Source of the DNA: Lacinutrix sp. 5H-3-7-4
GTDB taxonomy: Bacteria > Bacteroidota > Bacteroidia > Flavobacteriales > Flavobacteriaceae
DNA length: 64,000 bases
Assembly (NCBI RefSeq): GCF_000211855.2
Contig: NC_015638.1
Location: forward strand, 3,197,001 to 3,261,000
Direction: 5' to 3'
How positions within the stretch are numbered: the stretch's first letter is position 1; each line of letters starts with the position of its first letter. Under the pieces are notes generated by a model. That model made no database searches and was not told the DNA's origin. It was given only the letters and a program-made list of their open reading frames with translations. The position numbers and the translations under genes are program-made. Positions 43,166 to 53,011 of this stretch are shown in pieces.

Positions 43166-44734
43166 ATGGCTATAAAACGCATAACATATTTTATTTTTTG
43201 TATCGCACTTTTAATTCTATCTAACGCTTGTCGTAAAGATTTTGACTTTGCTCCTAGTACTGGTAATTTAGAGTTTTCTAAAGATACTGTTTACCTTGAT
43301 ACTATTTTTGCCAATATAGGCTCAAGTACTTATAACCTTAAAGTTTACAACCGTAGTGATGATGATATTAGCATTCCAACTGTAAAGCTTAATAGAGGTG
43401 AAAACTCTGGTTTCAGGCTAAATGTAGATGGTGTTGCTGGTAAATCTTTTAATAATGTAGAAATTCAAGCAAAAGACAGTTTATTTATATTTATTGAAAC
43501 TACTTTTAATACAGACAACCCAAATAACGATCCGTTTTTTAATAACGAAATTTTATATACAGACAAAATTGAATTTGATACAGGAAGCAATTACCAAGAT
43601 GTAGAATTAGTAACTTTAGTTAAAGACGCTGTTTTTATATTTCCAGAACGTGATGATGCAACCGGTATTATAGAAACACTAACTTTTGATGTTAATGGAG
43701 AACAATTTGAAACCGAAATTCAAGGTCGAGAACTTATGCCTGACGAATTAACGTTTACAAACGAAAAACCATATGTAATTTACGGTTACGCTGCCGTACC
43801 AAACGGAGAAACCTTAACAGTTAATGCTGGAGCGAGAATTCATTTTCATGCAGATTCTGGTTTAATAGTTTCAGAAAATGCGACACTAAATGTAAATGGA
43901 GCATTAAGTACAGATCCAGATTTATTAGAAAACGAAGTCATTTTTGAAAGTGATCGTTTAGAGCCAAATTTTGAAAACGTACCTGGACAATGGGGAACCA
44001 TTTGGCTTTTTGAAAACAGTATAAATAATACTATTAATTACGCTACTATTAAAAACGGAACTGTTGGTTTATTAGTTGATGCAAATCCAGATGCTGTTAA
44101 TGATAAATTGACAATAACAAATTCGCAATTATACAACTTTGGTAATTATGGTATTTTAGCCATAAATACATCTATAACTGCAGAAAATCTTGTGGTTAAT
44201 AACTCAGGTCAATCTTCTGTTGCTTTAACTTTTGGAGGAAAATATAATTTTACACATAGTACAATTGCTAATTATTGGAATAATAGTTTTAGGCAATTTC
44301 CTGCCTTATTAATTAATAACTTTTTAGAAACGGAAGATGCAGTTACTATAACCAATTTAACCGAAGCTAATTTTAACAACTGTATTATATATGGTAATGA
44401 TAATCCTGAATTTATATTAGATGAAATTGAAGACGATTCAGTTATATTCAATTTTAAATTCACCAATAGCTTACTGCGTTTTAGTGATAACTTAAATGAA
44501 TTTACTGGAGATAATTACAATTTTGAAAACACCGTGAATTACGAGAATAATATATTTAATCAAGAACCAGACTTTAAAAACACAAGCCTAAATAAATTAA
44601 TTATTGGAGACAATTCTAATGCCAATGGTATTGGTGCTTCATCTTTTGCTTCACAAGTACCAAATGATATATTAGGAGTTAACAGAACAAGTGCTCCAGA
44701 TGCTGGTGCATACCAACATACTGTTTTCGAATAA
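43166..44734 (+). CDS. Lipoprotein with predicted right-handed beta-helix
   Basis: 522 aa. Lipobox NAC (about residue 22). An N-terminal beta-sandwich with a choice-of-anchor-like start (GNLEFSKDTVYLDTIFANIG), then parallel beta-helix repeats from about 210 to 470 (asparagine-rich rungs), ending GVNRTSAPDAGAYQ, the usual closing motif of choice-of-anchor Q proteins. Probably surface-exposed; no enzymatic residues recognised. Confidence 0.75.
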   Translation: MAIKRITYFIFCIALLILSNACRKDFDFAPSTGNLEFSKDTVYLDTIFANIGSSTYNLKVYNRSDDDISIPTVKLNRGENSGFRLNVDGVAGKSFNNVEIQAKDSLFIFIETTFNTDNPNNDPFFNNEILYTDKIEFDTGSNYQDVELVTLVKDAVFIFPERDDATGIIETLTFDVNGEQFETEIQGRELMPDELTFTNEKPYVIYGYAAVPNGETLTVNAGARIHFHADSGLIVSENATLNVNGALSTDPDLLENEVIFESDRLEPNFENVPGQWGTIWLFENSINNTINYATIKNGTVGLLVDANPDAVNDKLTITNSQLYNFGNYGILAINTSITAENLVVNNSGQSSVALTFGGKYNFTHSTIANYWNNSFRQFPALLINNFLETEDAVTITNLTEANFNNCIIYGNDNPEFILDEIEDDSVIFNFKFTNSLLRFSDNLNEFTGDNYNFENTVNYENNIFNQEPDFKNTSLNKLIIGDNSNANGIGASSFASQVPNDILGVNRTSAPDAGAYQHTVFE

Positions 44735-44752
44735 AAAATTAAAACATCTTAT

Positions 44753-44783
44753 AAAAAAAGCCTGCAAATTGCAGGCTTTTTTT
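44753..44783. terminator. Terminator
   Basis: AAAAAGCCTGCAA-AT-TTGCAGGCTTTTTTT, symmetric, between convergent genes. Confidence 0.88.
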
Positions 44784-44806
44784 ATGTAAATAATATAATA
44801 ATAAAA

Positions 44807-46081
44807 CTATGCAGAGAATAACGGTAAATCGCTCATCATTGCATTTACTCTAACAGCAATAGCATCTAATTTATCTTCATCTTCATAATTAGTAATAACC
44901 TCATCAATTAAATCTACAATAGTAGCCATTTCACTTTCTCTTAAACCACGAGTTGTAATTGCAGCTGTACCTACTCTAATTCCAGATGTTACAAATGGTG
45001 ATTTATCATCAAAAGGCACCATGTTTTTATTAACTGTAATATCTGCTTTTACAAGTGCTTGTTCTGCATCTTTACCTGTAATGTTTTTATTTCTTAAATC
45101 AATAAGCATCATGTGGTTATCTGTACCACCAGAAATAATATTATAATCTTTAGCAACAAAAGCTTCAGCCATAGCTTTAGCATTTCGTTTTACTTGTAAC
45201 ATATAATGCATAAACTCATCTGTTAAAGCTTCTCCAAAAGCAATTGCTTTTGCTGCAATAATATGTTCTAATGGTCCACCTTGATTTCCTGGAAATACAC
45301 CAGAATCTAATAACGATGACATTTTACGTAAATTTCCATTTTTAAGTTTTATACCAAATGGGTTTTCAAAATCTTTGCCCATTAAAATCATACCACCACG
45401 AGGTCCACGTAATGTTTTATGAGTTGTAGTGGTAACAATATGACAATGTGGAATAGGATCGTTTAAAATACCTTTTGCTATTAAACCGGCTGGGTGAGAA
45501 ACATCGGCTAATAAAATAGCATCAACGCTATCTGCAATTTTACGAAAACGTTCAAAATCTATATCACGAGAATAAGCAGAAGCTCCAGCAATTATTAATT
45601 GTGGTTTTTCACGCTTTGCTATTTCTTCAATTTTATCATAATTTAAAACACCAGTTTCTTTATCTACACCATAAAAAACTGGGTTATATAATTTACCAGA
45701 AAAGTTTACTGGCGATCCATGAGTTAAATGTCCACCGTGAGATAAATCGAAACCTAAAATTTTATCTCCTATTTTTAAACAGGCATGGTAAACTGCTGTA
45801 TTTGCCTGGCTACCAGAGTGTGGTTGTACGTTTGCATATTCTGCTCCAAATAATGCTTTTGCACGATCTATTGCTATTTGCTCTACCTCATCTACTACTT
45901 CACATCCACCATAATAACGTTTTCCTGGGTAACCTTCGGCATATTTATTGGTTAAAACAGAACCTGCAGCTTCCATAACTTGGTCACTTACAAAGTTTTC
46001 TGAGGCGATTAATTCTAAGCCATGTAACTGGCGTTCTTTTTCAGCTTGAATTAACTCAAATATTTGTTCATCACGTTGCAT
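44807..46081 (-). CDS. glyA: Serine hydroxymethyltransferase
   Basis: 424 aa. PLP enzyme with the lysine in [16 protein letters not shown]-terminal [10 protein letters not shown] and [13 protein letters not shown], and [15 protein letters not shown]. It interconverts serine and glycine and supplies one-carbon units to tetrahydrofolate. Length and motifs are normal; single-gene unit with terminator. Confidence 0.97.
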   Translation of the reverse strand: MQRDEQIFELIQAEKERQLHGLELIASENFVSDQVMEAAGSVLTNKYAEGYPGKRYYGGCEVVDEVEQIAIDRAKALFGAEYANVQPHSGSQANTAVYHACLKIGDKILGFDLSHGGHLTHGSPVNFSGKLYNPVFYGVDKETGVLNYDKIEEIAKREKPQLIIAGASAYSRDIDFERFRKIADSVDAILLADVSHPAGLIAKGILNDPIPHCHIVTTTTHKTLRGPRGGMILMGKDFENPFGIKLKNGNLRKMSSLLDSGVFPGNQGGPLEHIIAAKAIAFGEALTDEFMHYMLQVKRNAKAMAEAFVAKDYNIISGGTDNHMMLIDLRNKNITGKDAEQALVKADITVNKNMVPFDDKSPFVTSGIRVGTAAITTRGLRESEMATIVDLIDEVITNYEDEDKLDAIAVRVNAMMSDLPLFSA

Positions 46082-46260
46082 AAATATGTCTTTTTTTAGA
46101 TTGCCGCTAAAATACTAAAAAGGATGCTTTTTTTTGCTTAAAAACAGTAGATTCTAATAGATTGTTATTATCTTTTACATTATGTTTATAACTCAATATA
46201 TTTCATGGAATTTTAAGCATTTTTTAATAGCAAAAGTATTTCAAACTAAAAAAAATTATG

Positions 46261-46268
46261 TAGGTTTG
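46261..46268 (+). promoter_or_regulatory. fahA -7 box
   Basis: TAGGTTTG fits TAnnTTTG, 35 bp upstream of the fahA start codon. Confidence 0.4.
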
Positions 46269-46303
46269 AATAGATTTAAAAACAAAAAACACAAGATATA
46301 GTT

Positions 46304-47590
46304 ATGCCAATTACTGCTAACAATCCAGATAGAAAATCGTGGCTACACGTTGATAAAAATTCAGATTTTCCAATTCAAAATATTCCTTTTGGAGTCTTTT
46401 TAACCAGAGACGATATTATTACTATTGGAACTCGTATTGGCGATACAGCCATAGATTTAGGTGCTTTACACCAACTAGGTTATTTTGAAGGTATCCCATT
46501 AACTGATGATATTTTTCTTCAAGATACATTAAATGATTTTATAGCAGATGGCCGTAAAACCTGGCGTTTAGTAAGAAATCGTATTGCAGAGATTTTTGAT
46601 GCAGAAAATGATGAGTTAAAAGACAATAAAAAAAATAAAGAAACTGTATTATTTCGTTTAGATGAAATTGAAATGCAATTACCAGTTCAAATTGGTGATT
46701 ACACAGATTTTTACTCGAGTATAGAACATGCTACTAATGTAGGTACTATGTTTAGAGATCCAGATAATGCTTTATTACCAAACTGGTTACATATTCCTGT
46801 TGGATATCATGGTAGAAGTTCATCTATTATTCCTTCTGGAATTCCTGTACATAGACCACAAGGTCAAACTTTACCAGCTGGTGAAACAGAACCTGTTTAT
46901 GGTCCAAGTAAATTAGTAGATTTCGAATTAGAAATGGCATTTATAACCACAGATGCTAACGATTTAGGTGAGCCTATTCCTATTGAAGAGGCCGAAGAGT
47001 ATATTTTTGGTTTAGTATTATTTAACGATTGGAGTGCAAGAGATATTCAAAAATGGGAATACGTACCGTTAGGTCCATTTTTAGCAAAAAGCTTTGCTTC
47101 TTCTATTTCTCCATGGATTGTAACTTTAGATGCCTTAGAGCCTTACAGAGTTGCAGGACCAAAACCATTAAAAAAACAATTATCTTATTTACAGCAAAAA
47201 GGTAAAAAGAGTTTTGATATTAACTTAGAAGTTGCAATACAACCAGAAAAAGCCAAAGAAACAGTTGTAAGCCGTTCTAACTTTAAACATATGTATTGGA
47301 GTATGGCACAACAATTAACACACCATACTGTAAATGGTTGCCCGTTAAACTCTGGAGACATGATGGGAAGTGGTACTATTTCTGGACCAACACCAGATTC
47401 TTATGGCTCTATGTTAGAGTTATCATGGCGTGGTGAAAAACCGTTAAAAATGGCAGATGGCACAGAACGTAAATTTATTAATGATAACGATACAGTTATT
47501 ATGCGTGGCTTTTGTGAGAAAGATGGTACACGAATTGGGTTTGGAGAAGTATCAACCAAATTATTACCAATATATAAAGCAAAAAAATAG
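46304..47590 (+). CDS. fahA: Fumarylacetoacetase
   Basis: 428 aa. N-terminal FAA domain followed by the C-terminal hydrolase domain; DFYSSIEHATNVGTMFR, YHGRSSSIIPSG, DFELEMAF and NDWSARDIQKWEYVPLGPFL carry the metal-binding and catalytic residues. It catalyses the last step of tyrosine/homogentisate degradation, giving fumarate and acetoacetate. Monocistronic with its own terminator. Confidence 0.96.
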   Translation: MPITANNPDRKSWLHVDKNSDFPIQNIPFGVFLTRDDIITIGTRIGDTAIDLGALHQLGYFEGIPLTDDIFLQDTLNDFIADGRKTWRLVRNRIAEIFDAENDELKDNKKNKETVLFRLDEIEMQLPVQIGDYTDFYSSIEHATNVGTMFRDPDNALLPNWLHIPVGYHGRSSSIIPSGIPVHRPQGQTLPAGETEPVYGPSKLVDFELEMAFITTDANDLGEPIPIEEAEEYIFGLVLFNDWSARDIQKWEYVPLGPFLAKSFASSISPWIVTLDALEPYRVAGPKPLKKQLSYLQQKGKKSFDINLEVAIQPEKAKETVVSRSNFKHMYWSMAQQLTHHTVNGCPLNSGDMMGSGTISGPTPDSYGSMLELSWRGEKPLKMADGTERKFINDNDTVIMRGFCEKDGTRIGFGEVSTKLLPIYKAKK

Positions 47591-47613
47591 TTTTTTAAAA
47601 ATAACAAACTTTT

Positions 47614-47651
47614 AAAAAGCCTTGAAACCTATAGCGTTTTAAGGCTTTTTT
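47614..47651 (+). terminator. Terminator after fahA
   Basis: AAAAAGCCTTGAAAC-CTATAGC-GTTTTAAGGCTTTTTT. Confidence 0.8.
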
Positions 47652-47709
47652 GCGTTTGGCATGGCATTTGATTTTATACTTATAGTATAAACCCGTAAAA
47701 CGTAAGAAG

Positions 47710-48891
47710 ATGAAAAAAATTACACTATTTTTAGTAGGTCTTCTAATACTAACATCTTGTGTTGGAAGAAAGCAAATTGAAAAACAACTAAACTCTGGAA
47801 ATTATGACCAGGCAATTAGTAATGCGCTTAAAAAATTAGAACATAACAAAGATAAAAAACGAAAGCAGGATTTTATTGTTATGTTACAAGATGCTTTTTA
47901 CAAAGTGGTTACCGAAAACCATAACTCTATTTCTCATTTAAAAAAAGATGGAAATCCAGAGCAGTTTGAGACTATTTATAATTTGTATTTAGACCTTGAA
48001 GATAGACAACGTGCTATTAAAGCTGTAATGCCACTGTATATTGATGGTAAACTAGTAGAGTTAAAATTTAATGACTATAGTAATGCTATAGTTAACTATA
48101 AACAAAAGCTTTCTAATTATAAATACAACGAAGCTTTAACCTTGTTAAACACTAATGATAAGCTTAAAAACAGGATAGCTTACCAATTGTTTAATGAAGT
48201 TGAAACTATAAATCCTAATTATAAAGATACAAGACAACTTATAGAGGTTGCAAAACACCAAGGTACAGACTATGTTATTGTTGGTATTGTTAATAATACA
48301 AACCAGTTAATACCTAATCGTTTACAAAACGAATTACTAAATTTTGATACGTATGGTTTAAATGATTTTTGGACTGTATATCATGTAAGTCCAGCAAATA
48401 ACATAGATTATAAATACGAAATGCTATTACAGTTACAACGTATAAATATTTCTCCTGAGCGTATTACAGAAACACAGCTACTAAGAAAAAAGAATATTGT
48501 TGATGGTTGGGAATACGTTTTAGACACTAACGGAAATGTTGTAAAAGACAGCCTTGGTAATGATATAAAGCAGGATAAAATAATAACTGCTAAAGCTAGA
48601 TTTTTTGAATATAATCAATTAAAATCTACACAAATTATAGCTAGAGTTGTATATAATAATTTAAAGCAAAATCAAGTAATAAGAAGTTTCCCTATTAATA
48701 GCGAATTTATTTTCGATAATATATATGCCAATGTAAAAGGAGACGAAAGAGCCTTAACAGCAGAAGACATAAATTTACTTAAAAACAGAAGATTAAGATT
48801 TCCAAGTAACGAACAAATGGTTTATGACACTGGCGAAGACCTTAAACTTCAACTAAAAAGTATTATACGTAGATATAATTTTAGAAGTTAA
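47710..48891 (+). CDS. Lipoprotein of unknown function, helical
   Basis: 393 aa. Lipobox LTSC (about residue 17). The mature N-terminal half (about 22-195) is tetratricopeptide-like helical (NSGNYDQAISNALKKLE), the C-terminal half alpha/beta. Not recognised beyond that; it looks like a conserved flavobacterial lipoprotein. Confidence 0.7.
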   Translation: MKKITLFLVGLLILTSCVGRKQIEKQLNSGNYDQAISNALKKLEHNKDKKRKQDFIVMLQDAFYKVVTENHNSISHLKKDGNPEQFETIYNLYLDLEDRQRAIKAVMPLYIDGKLVELKFNDYSNAIVNYKQKLSNYKYNEALTLLNTNDKLKNRIAYQLFNEVETINPNYKDTRQLIEVAKHQGTDYVIVGIVNNTNQLIPNRLQNELLNFDTYGLNDFWTVYHVSPANNIDYKYEMLLQLQRINISPERITETQLLRKKNIVDGWEYVLDTNGNVVKDSLGNDIKQDKIITAKARFFEYNQLKSTQIIARVVYNNLKQNQVIRSFPINSEFIFDNIYANVKGDERALTAEDINLLKNRRLRFPSNEQMVYDTGEDLKLQLKSIIRRYNFRS

Positions 48892-48895
48892 ATAA

Positions 48896-48934
48896 AAAAA
48901 CTCCCAAATAACAGCATCGTTATTTGGGAGTTTT
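48896..48934. terminator. Terminator
   Basis: CTCCCAAATAAC-AGCATC-GTTATTTGGGAG flanked by A and T runs, between convergent genes. Confidence 0.88.
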
Positions 48935-48948
48935 AAGCTTTATATATT

Positions 48949-49335
48949 TTAAATAAACTTTTCTAATTCTAATTCATTAATTGCACCATGACTTGCATGA
49001 GCTACTACTACTCCATTTTTTATAATAAGTAATTGTGGAGATTGATGCATGACCTGAAACTTATAGCCAACTTCGTTTGAGGTTTCCCTATAGTTTAATA
49101 AATCTAAATAATATAAATCTACATTTAAATCTAAATTATATGCATCTATAAATTGGTTCATTACCATGCGGCTAATACCACAACGTGTAGAATGCTTAAA
49201 TATAATTTGTGTTTTAGATTTCGATTTTTCTGCTATAGTTTCCAGTTGGGAAATAGCTGTTAAAGGAATCCATGGTAATACCTTTTCTTCTTTTGGTTGT
49301 GATGAGTCACCAAATATTTTATTAAAAATTCCCAT
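48949..49335 (-). CDS. ytxJ: YtxJ-like bacillithiol-system thioredoxin-fold protein
   Basis: 128 aa, monothiol thioredoxin fold: FKHSTRCGISRMVMNQF carries the active cysteine in the TRCGIS/TRC-P-IS position, and YKFQVMHQSPQLLIIKNG the cis-Pro loop. Predicted to take part in bacillithiol-dependent de-bacillithiolation. Confidence 0.88.
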   Translation of the reverse strand: MGIFNKIFGDSSQPKEEKVLPWIPLTAISQLETIAEKSKSKTQIIFKHSTRCGISRMVMNQFIDAYNLDLNVDLYYLDLLNYRETSNEVGYKFQVMHQSPQLLIIKNGVVVAHASHGAINELELEKFI

Positions 49336-49408
49336 ATAATTTTTTAGTTTTTAAAATGAAAAAAATATGCCGTTAAGCATATTTTAAATATTATTTTTTT
49401 GCAAAAAA

Positions 49409-49825
49409 TTAAATTTTTCCTTCTTGGCGAAGACTACTAATTATTGCTTTTAATTCACCACGTTTAATTGGCTTAATAATATAGTCGGAAATTTCACTAA
49501 TACCTTTCGCTTTTTGCAAATCCATAGGATCTACAGATGATGACACCATATAAATTGTAATTTTCTTACCTACTCTTGGTTTAATTTTAATGTATTCTTC
49601 CATAAACTGGAAGCCATCCATAACAGGCATATTTATATCTAATAAAATAACATCTGGTAATGCTTTTGGTTGATCTATATTATCAAGTAAAAAAGAAAAT
49701 GCTTCTTCTCCATCTGAAAAGACTTCAATTTTTTTATTAAAATCTATAGATTCTAAAATTTTTACAACGGTAAACTTGTAAATTTCATCATCATCAACAA
49801 TGCAAATGTTTAAAGAGTTACTCAT
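49409..49825 (-). CDS. Response regulator receiver protein
   Basis: 138 aa, a single receiver domain: acidic DDDE (residues 10-13), phosphoacceptor D in ILLDINMPVMDGF (about residue 62), the S/T in MVSSSV and the K in IIKPIKRGE. No output domain. It starts 2 bp after the histidine kinase stop, so it is its likely phosphorylation partner. Confidence 0.93.
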   Translation of the reverse strand: MSNSLNICIVDDDEIYKFTVVKILESIDFNKKIEVFSDGEEAFSFLLDNIDQPKALPDVILLDINMPVMDGFQFMEEYIKIKPRVGKKITIYMVSSSVDPMDLQKAKGISEISDYIIKPIKRGELKAIISSLRQEGKI

Positions 49826-49827
49826 GG

Positions 49828-52758
49828 TTATTTATTAAATTTAATGATAAATTTAGAGCCTTTATCTACAACGCTATCAATAGTAATTTCTCCACCCAAA
49901 GATTCTATTTGTAACTTGGTCATGAATAAACCAACTCCTTTAGCATCTGGACGCCTATGAAAAACTTTGTTTAAACCAAATAATTTATGCTTGTGTCTGG
50001 CTAAATTTATGCCTAACCCATTGTCTTCAATTTCAAAAACTATGGTACCGTCTACTTTTTTGGTGCTTAAATGTATTTTTGGGGCTCTATCTTTTGATTT
50101 ATACTTTATGGCATTCTCTACTAAATTAAGAAAAATACTTTCAAAATAAATTTTATTGTAATTTATTTTATTTATTTCAGTAAAATCACTAGTAATTTCT
50201 GCCTTGGTATCAGTTATTTGAGCTGTAAGTAGCTCTTTAGTTTTATTAAGTGTAACATCAAAATAAACAGTTTCTATACTTACTTTTTCTTTTTTCACTT
50301 TTAAAGCATCAACCAATGTGTTTAATGTATCTGTTAAATGAGATATTACTGTTTTAAATTTATCAAAAACTTCTTCTTTTTCTTTTTCATCCTGAGATAA
50401 ATAATACATATCTATTAGCGAATTTAAATTACTAACTGGAGCTCTTAAATTATGCGATGTTATGTGTGCAAAATCTGCTAATTGTATGTTTTTTGTTTTT
50501 AGCTTTTTTGCTAATAGTTCTAAATGCTCTTTAGAATTACGTATGTTTTGTTCTACTTGTTTTTGTTTAGAAATATCTCTAATGGCAGACGATACTAACA
50601 AGCCTTCATCTGTTTCTAACGGACTTAAACTTACTTGAACCGGAAATTCTTTACCACTTTTATTTAAACCTATTAGCTCTCTATTCTCGCCCATTGCAAT
50701 AGATTTTGGATCTGCAAAATAAGCATCTCTATATACTTTGAATTTTTCTATTATACGTTCTGGCAATAAGGTTTCAATTCGCTCTCCTTTTAATTCTGCT
50801 GCAGTATAACCAAATAAACTTTCGGCTTGCTTATTTATTAAATGAACCCGCTTTTTATTGTTTAGAATAATCATTGCATCTGGTGCAGATTCTAAAAGAC
50901 CTCTAAACTTAATTTCGGCTAATCTTTGTTTAGTTATATCTTGACATGTTCCAATTATTTCAATAATTTCACCATTCTCATCTGTAAAAACTTTAGCGAG
51001 TACTTGTACTGTTTTTACAACACCTTTTCCTGAAATTATTCTGTGTACTAATCCCTTATCATATTTTTTATTTTCAAAAACTGCATCCATGTGAGATTTT
51101 ACTTTTTTCAAATCTTCTGGATGTGTTAAACCTAAAATGGTTTTTGATGTAATTTCAACCGAATCTTCATCTAAATCCATTATTAAATATAAATTTGATG
51201 ACCAGTCTATAGTATCGTCTTTTATATTCCATTGCCAGTGACCTATTGAAGAAATTTCCTCGGCAAAATTTAATAATTCGTTTTTGCGCAATAAGGCTTG
51301 TTCTGTGTTTTTTATGTGTGTAATATCTTGAAAAACACCAAAAAGCCTAACACATTTTCCTTCAACAATTTCTGCTTGACCAATATCTCTTATCCAAATA
51401 ACCTCATCTTCTCCAGTAACAACTTCTAACTCCAAATCAAAAGGCTCTCCTTTGTTTACTAATTTATGAAATGCACTTATAATTTTTACTCTACTTAAAC
51501 CTTCTTTATAAAGGTGTAAACTATTTTTGCTTAAAACTTTATAGTCTTTAGGAACTTTTAAAATTTCTTTAGAAATGTCACTAAAGGTTAACAAATCTGT
51601 TTCTAAATCTAACTCCCAAGTACCAATACGTGCCACGCTACTGGTTCTTTTTAAAATTTCTTCTATACGTTGTTTTGCTAAGGCTTGTTCTTTTATTTTA
51701 GTTATATCACCGGTATGCATTAATAAACCTCCTATTGTATTATCTTCTAAATACCAAGGTCTAACATCCCAAAAAATCCATTGTATTGTACCATCGTCTC
51801 TAACAAATGGCGCTTCGTCACAGGTATCAATAAAACCATTTAAGCATTTTTGATGTTGTGCTTTCCAGTCGTCTCCAATTTCTGGAAAAACCTCATAATG
51901 AGATTTCCCTATAATATCTTGACCTTCTTTTTTGTAGTCTTTTTTCCATTTTTCTGAAACAGCAATATATTTCATATCATTATCCAACATAGCTATTGAT
52001 GGTGCTGCTTGTTCTATAAAAATTCTATTATAACGTTCTTTACTCTCTATATCCTCTTTTAACTGTTCTAATTCTATTAAATTTTTCCTTATTTCTTCTT
52101 TAGATTGCTCTAAAGCTTTATTGCTAGCCTGTAATGATTCGTTTTTTGATATTAAGGATTTTACTGTCGGCACTAAAAGGTAAAAAAAACCAAGCGCTAA
52201 TAAGAGTAAAGTAATTGTAATTAGTTTATAAAAACTATTTTGTAGTTTTTCTATATTTTGTTCTGCTATTACTTGATACTCCAATACAATAGCATCCATT
52301 GTATTTAAAAACCTATCTTCAACTACAATTAGTGATTTAATTTCGTTTTTTAAACTAGCCGTATCTGTATTATTTATTATAGTATTACTTGAGCTTACAA
52401 TTTTATTTATTTCTATTTCCGCTACAGCGAATAAAGAATCTAAATTACTATATTTTGTAGCTTTATAATTCTTTTTAAGGTAATCATGAGAGGCTTTAAA
52501 CTCATTTAAAAGTGCTTTAACTAGAGAGTCATTTTTCTTTACATCTAAAAAACTTAAATCATTATTATATGCTAAAACTTGCTTTACTATATTTTGACTT
52601 ATCATGCGTTGCTTTCCAGATTTATTAATCTTAAAGGCATCATCTTGTTGTACTGCAACATGTCTTTCTACAACAAAAAATAGAAAAGAAAACAATAAAA
52701 TTGTAGCTGAAGAGAATAAAATGTAACGGTGTTTAATTTTCTTTTTTAGGGTATCCAT
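49828..52758 (-). CDS. PAS-domain hybrid-type sensor histidine kinase with PilJ-like sensor
   Basis: 976 aa. TM1 (about residues 10-27), an extracytoplasmic PilJ/type IV pili transducer-like segment (NKSGKQRMISQNIVKQV, about 40-57), TM2 (about 175-195), a coiled coil, four PAS/PAC units (about 235-710), the phosphoacceptor H-box FAHITSHNLRAPVSN (about 755) and a HATPase domain with NLVENAIKYKS, DNGLGIN and GVGLFMTK. It has no receiver domain of its own. Signals through the adjacent response regulator; the stimulus is unknown. Confidence 0.92.
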   Translation of the reverse strand: MDTLKKKIKHRYILFSSATILLFSFLFFVVERHVAVQQDDAFKINKSGKQRMISQNIVKQVLAYNNDLSFLDVKKNDSLVKALLNEFKASHDYLKKNYKATKYSNLDSLFAVAEIEINKIVSSSNTIINNTDTASLKNEIKSLIVVEDRFLNTMDAIVLEYQVIAEQNIEKLQNSFYKLITITLLLLALGFFYLLVPTVKSLISKNESLQASNKALEQSKEEIRKNLIELEQLKEDIESKERYNRIFIEQAAPSIAMLDNDMKYIAVSEKWKKDYKKEGQDIIGKSHYEVFPEIGDDWKAQHQKCLNGFIDTCDEAPFVRDDGTIQWIFWDVRPWYLEDNTIGGLLMHTGDITKIKEQALAKQRIEEILKRTSSVARIGTWELDLETDLLTFSDISKEILKVPKDYKVLSKNSLHLYKEGLSRVKIISAFHKLVNKGEPFDLELEVVTGEDEVIWIRDIGQAEIVEGKCVRLFGVFQDITHIKNTEQALLRKNELLNFAEEISSIGHWQWNIKDDTIDWSSNLYLIMDLDEDSVEITSKTILGLTHPEDLKKVKSHMDAVFENKKYDKGLVHRIISGKGVVKTVQVLAKVFTDENGEIIEIIGTCQDITKQRLAEIKFRGLLESAPDAMIILNNKKRVHLINKQAESLFGYTAAELKGERIETLLPERIIEKFKVYRDAYFADPKSIAMGENRELIGLNKSGKEFPVQVSLSPLETDEGLLVSSAIRDISKQKQVEQNIRNSKEHLELLAKKLKTKNIQLADFAHITSHNLRAPVSNLNSLIDMYYLSQDEKEKEEVFDKFKTVISHLTDTLNTLVDALKVKKEKVSIETVYFDVTLNKTKELLTAQITDTKAEITSDFTEINKINYNKIYFESIFLNLVENAIKYKSKDRAPKIHLSTKKVDGTIVFEIEDNGLGINLARHKHKLFGLNKVFHRRPDAKGVGLFMTKLQIESLGGEITIDSVVDKGSKFIIKFNK

Positions 52759-53011
52759 TAAATATTATAAATAGAAATGTAATTGATTTAGCAATAGATT
52801 TATAAATATAATAATTAATACTATTACTTAACTATAGTTCGTTTAAAAACCAAACTAAAACCTTTGCAACCTACTCATTAGCAAGACAAAAAGTCACTTT
52901 AAATAGAGTTAAACAAGTCATTTTGTCTTGTTTTTTAGGTGTTTTTATTGTGGTAAGGTAATTGACTATAAACAAGAAAATTAAAGAAATTAATAATTAA
53001 AACACATATAG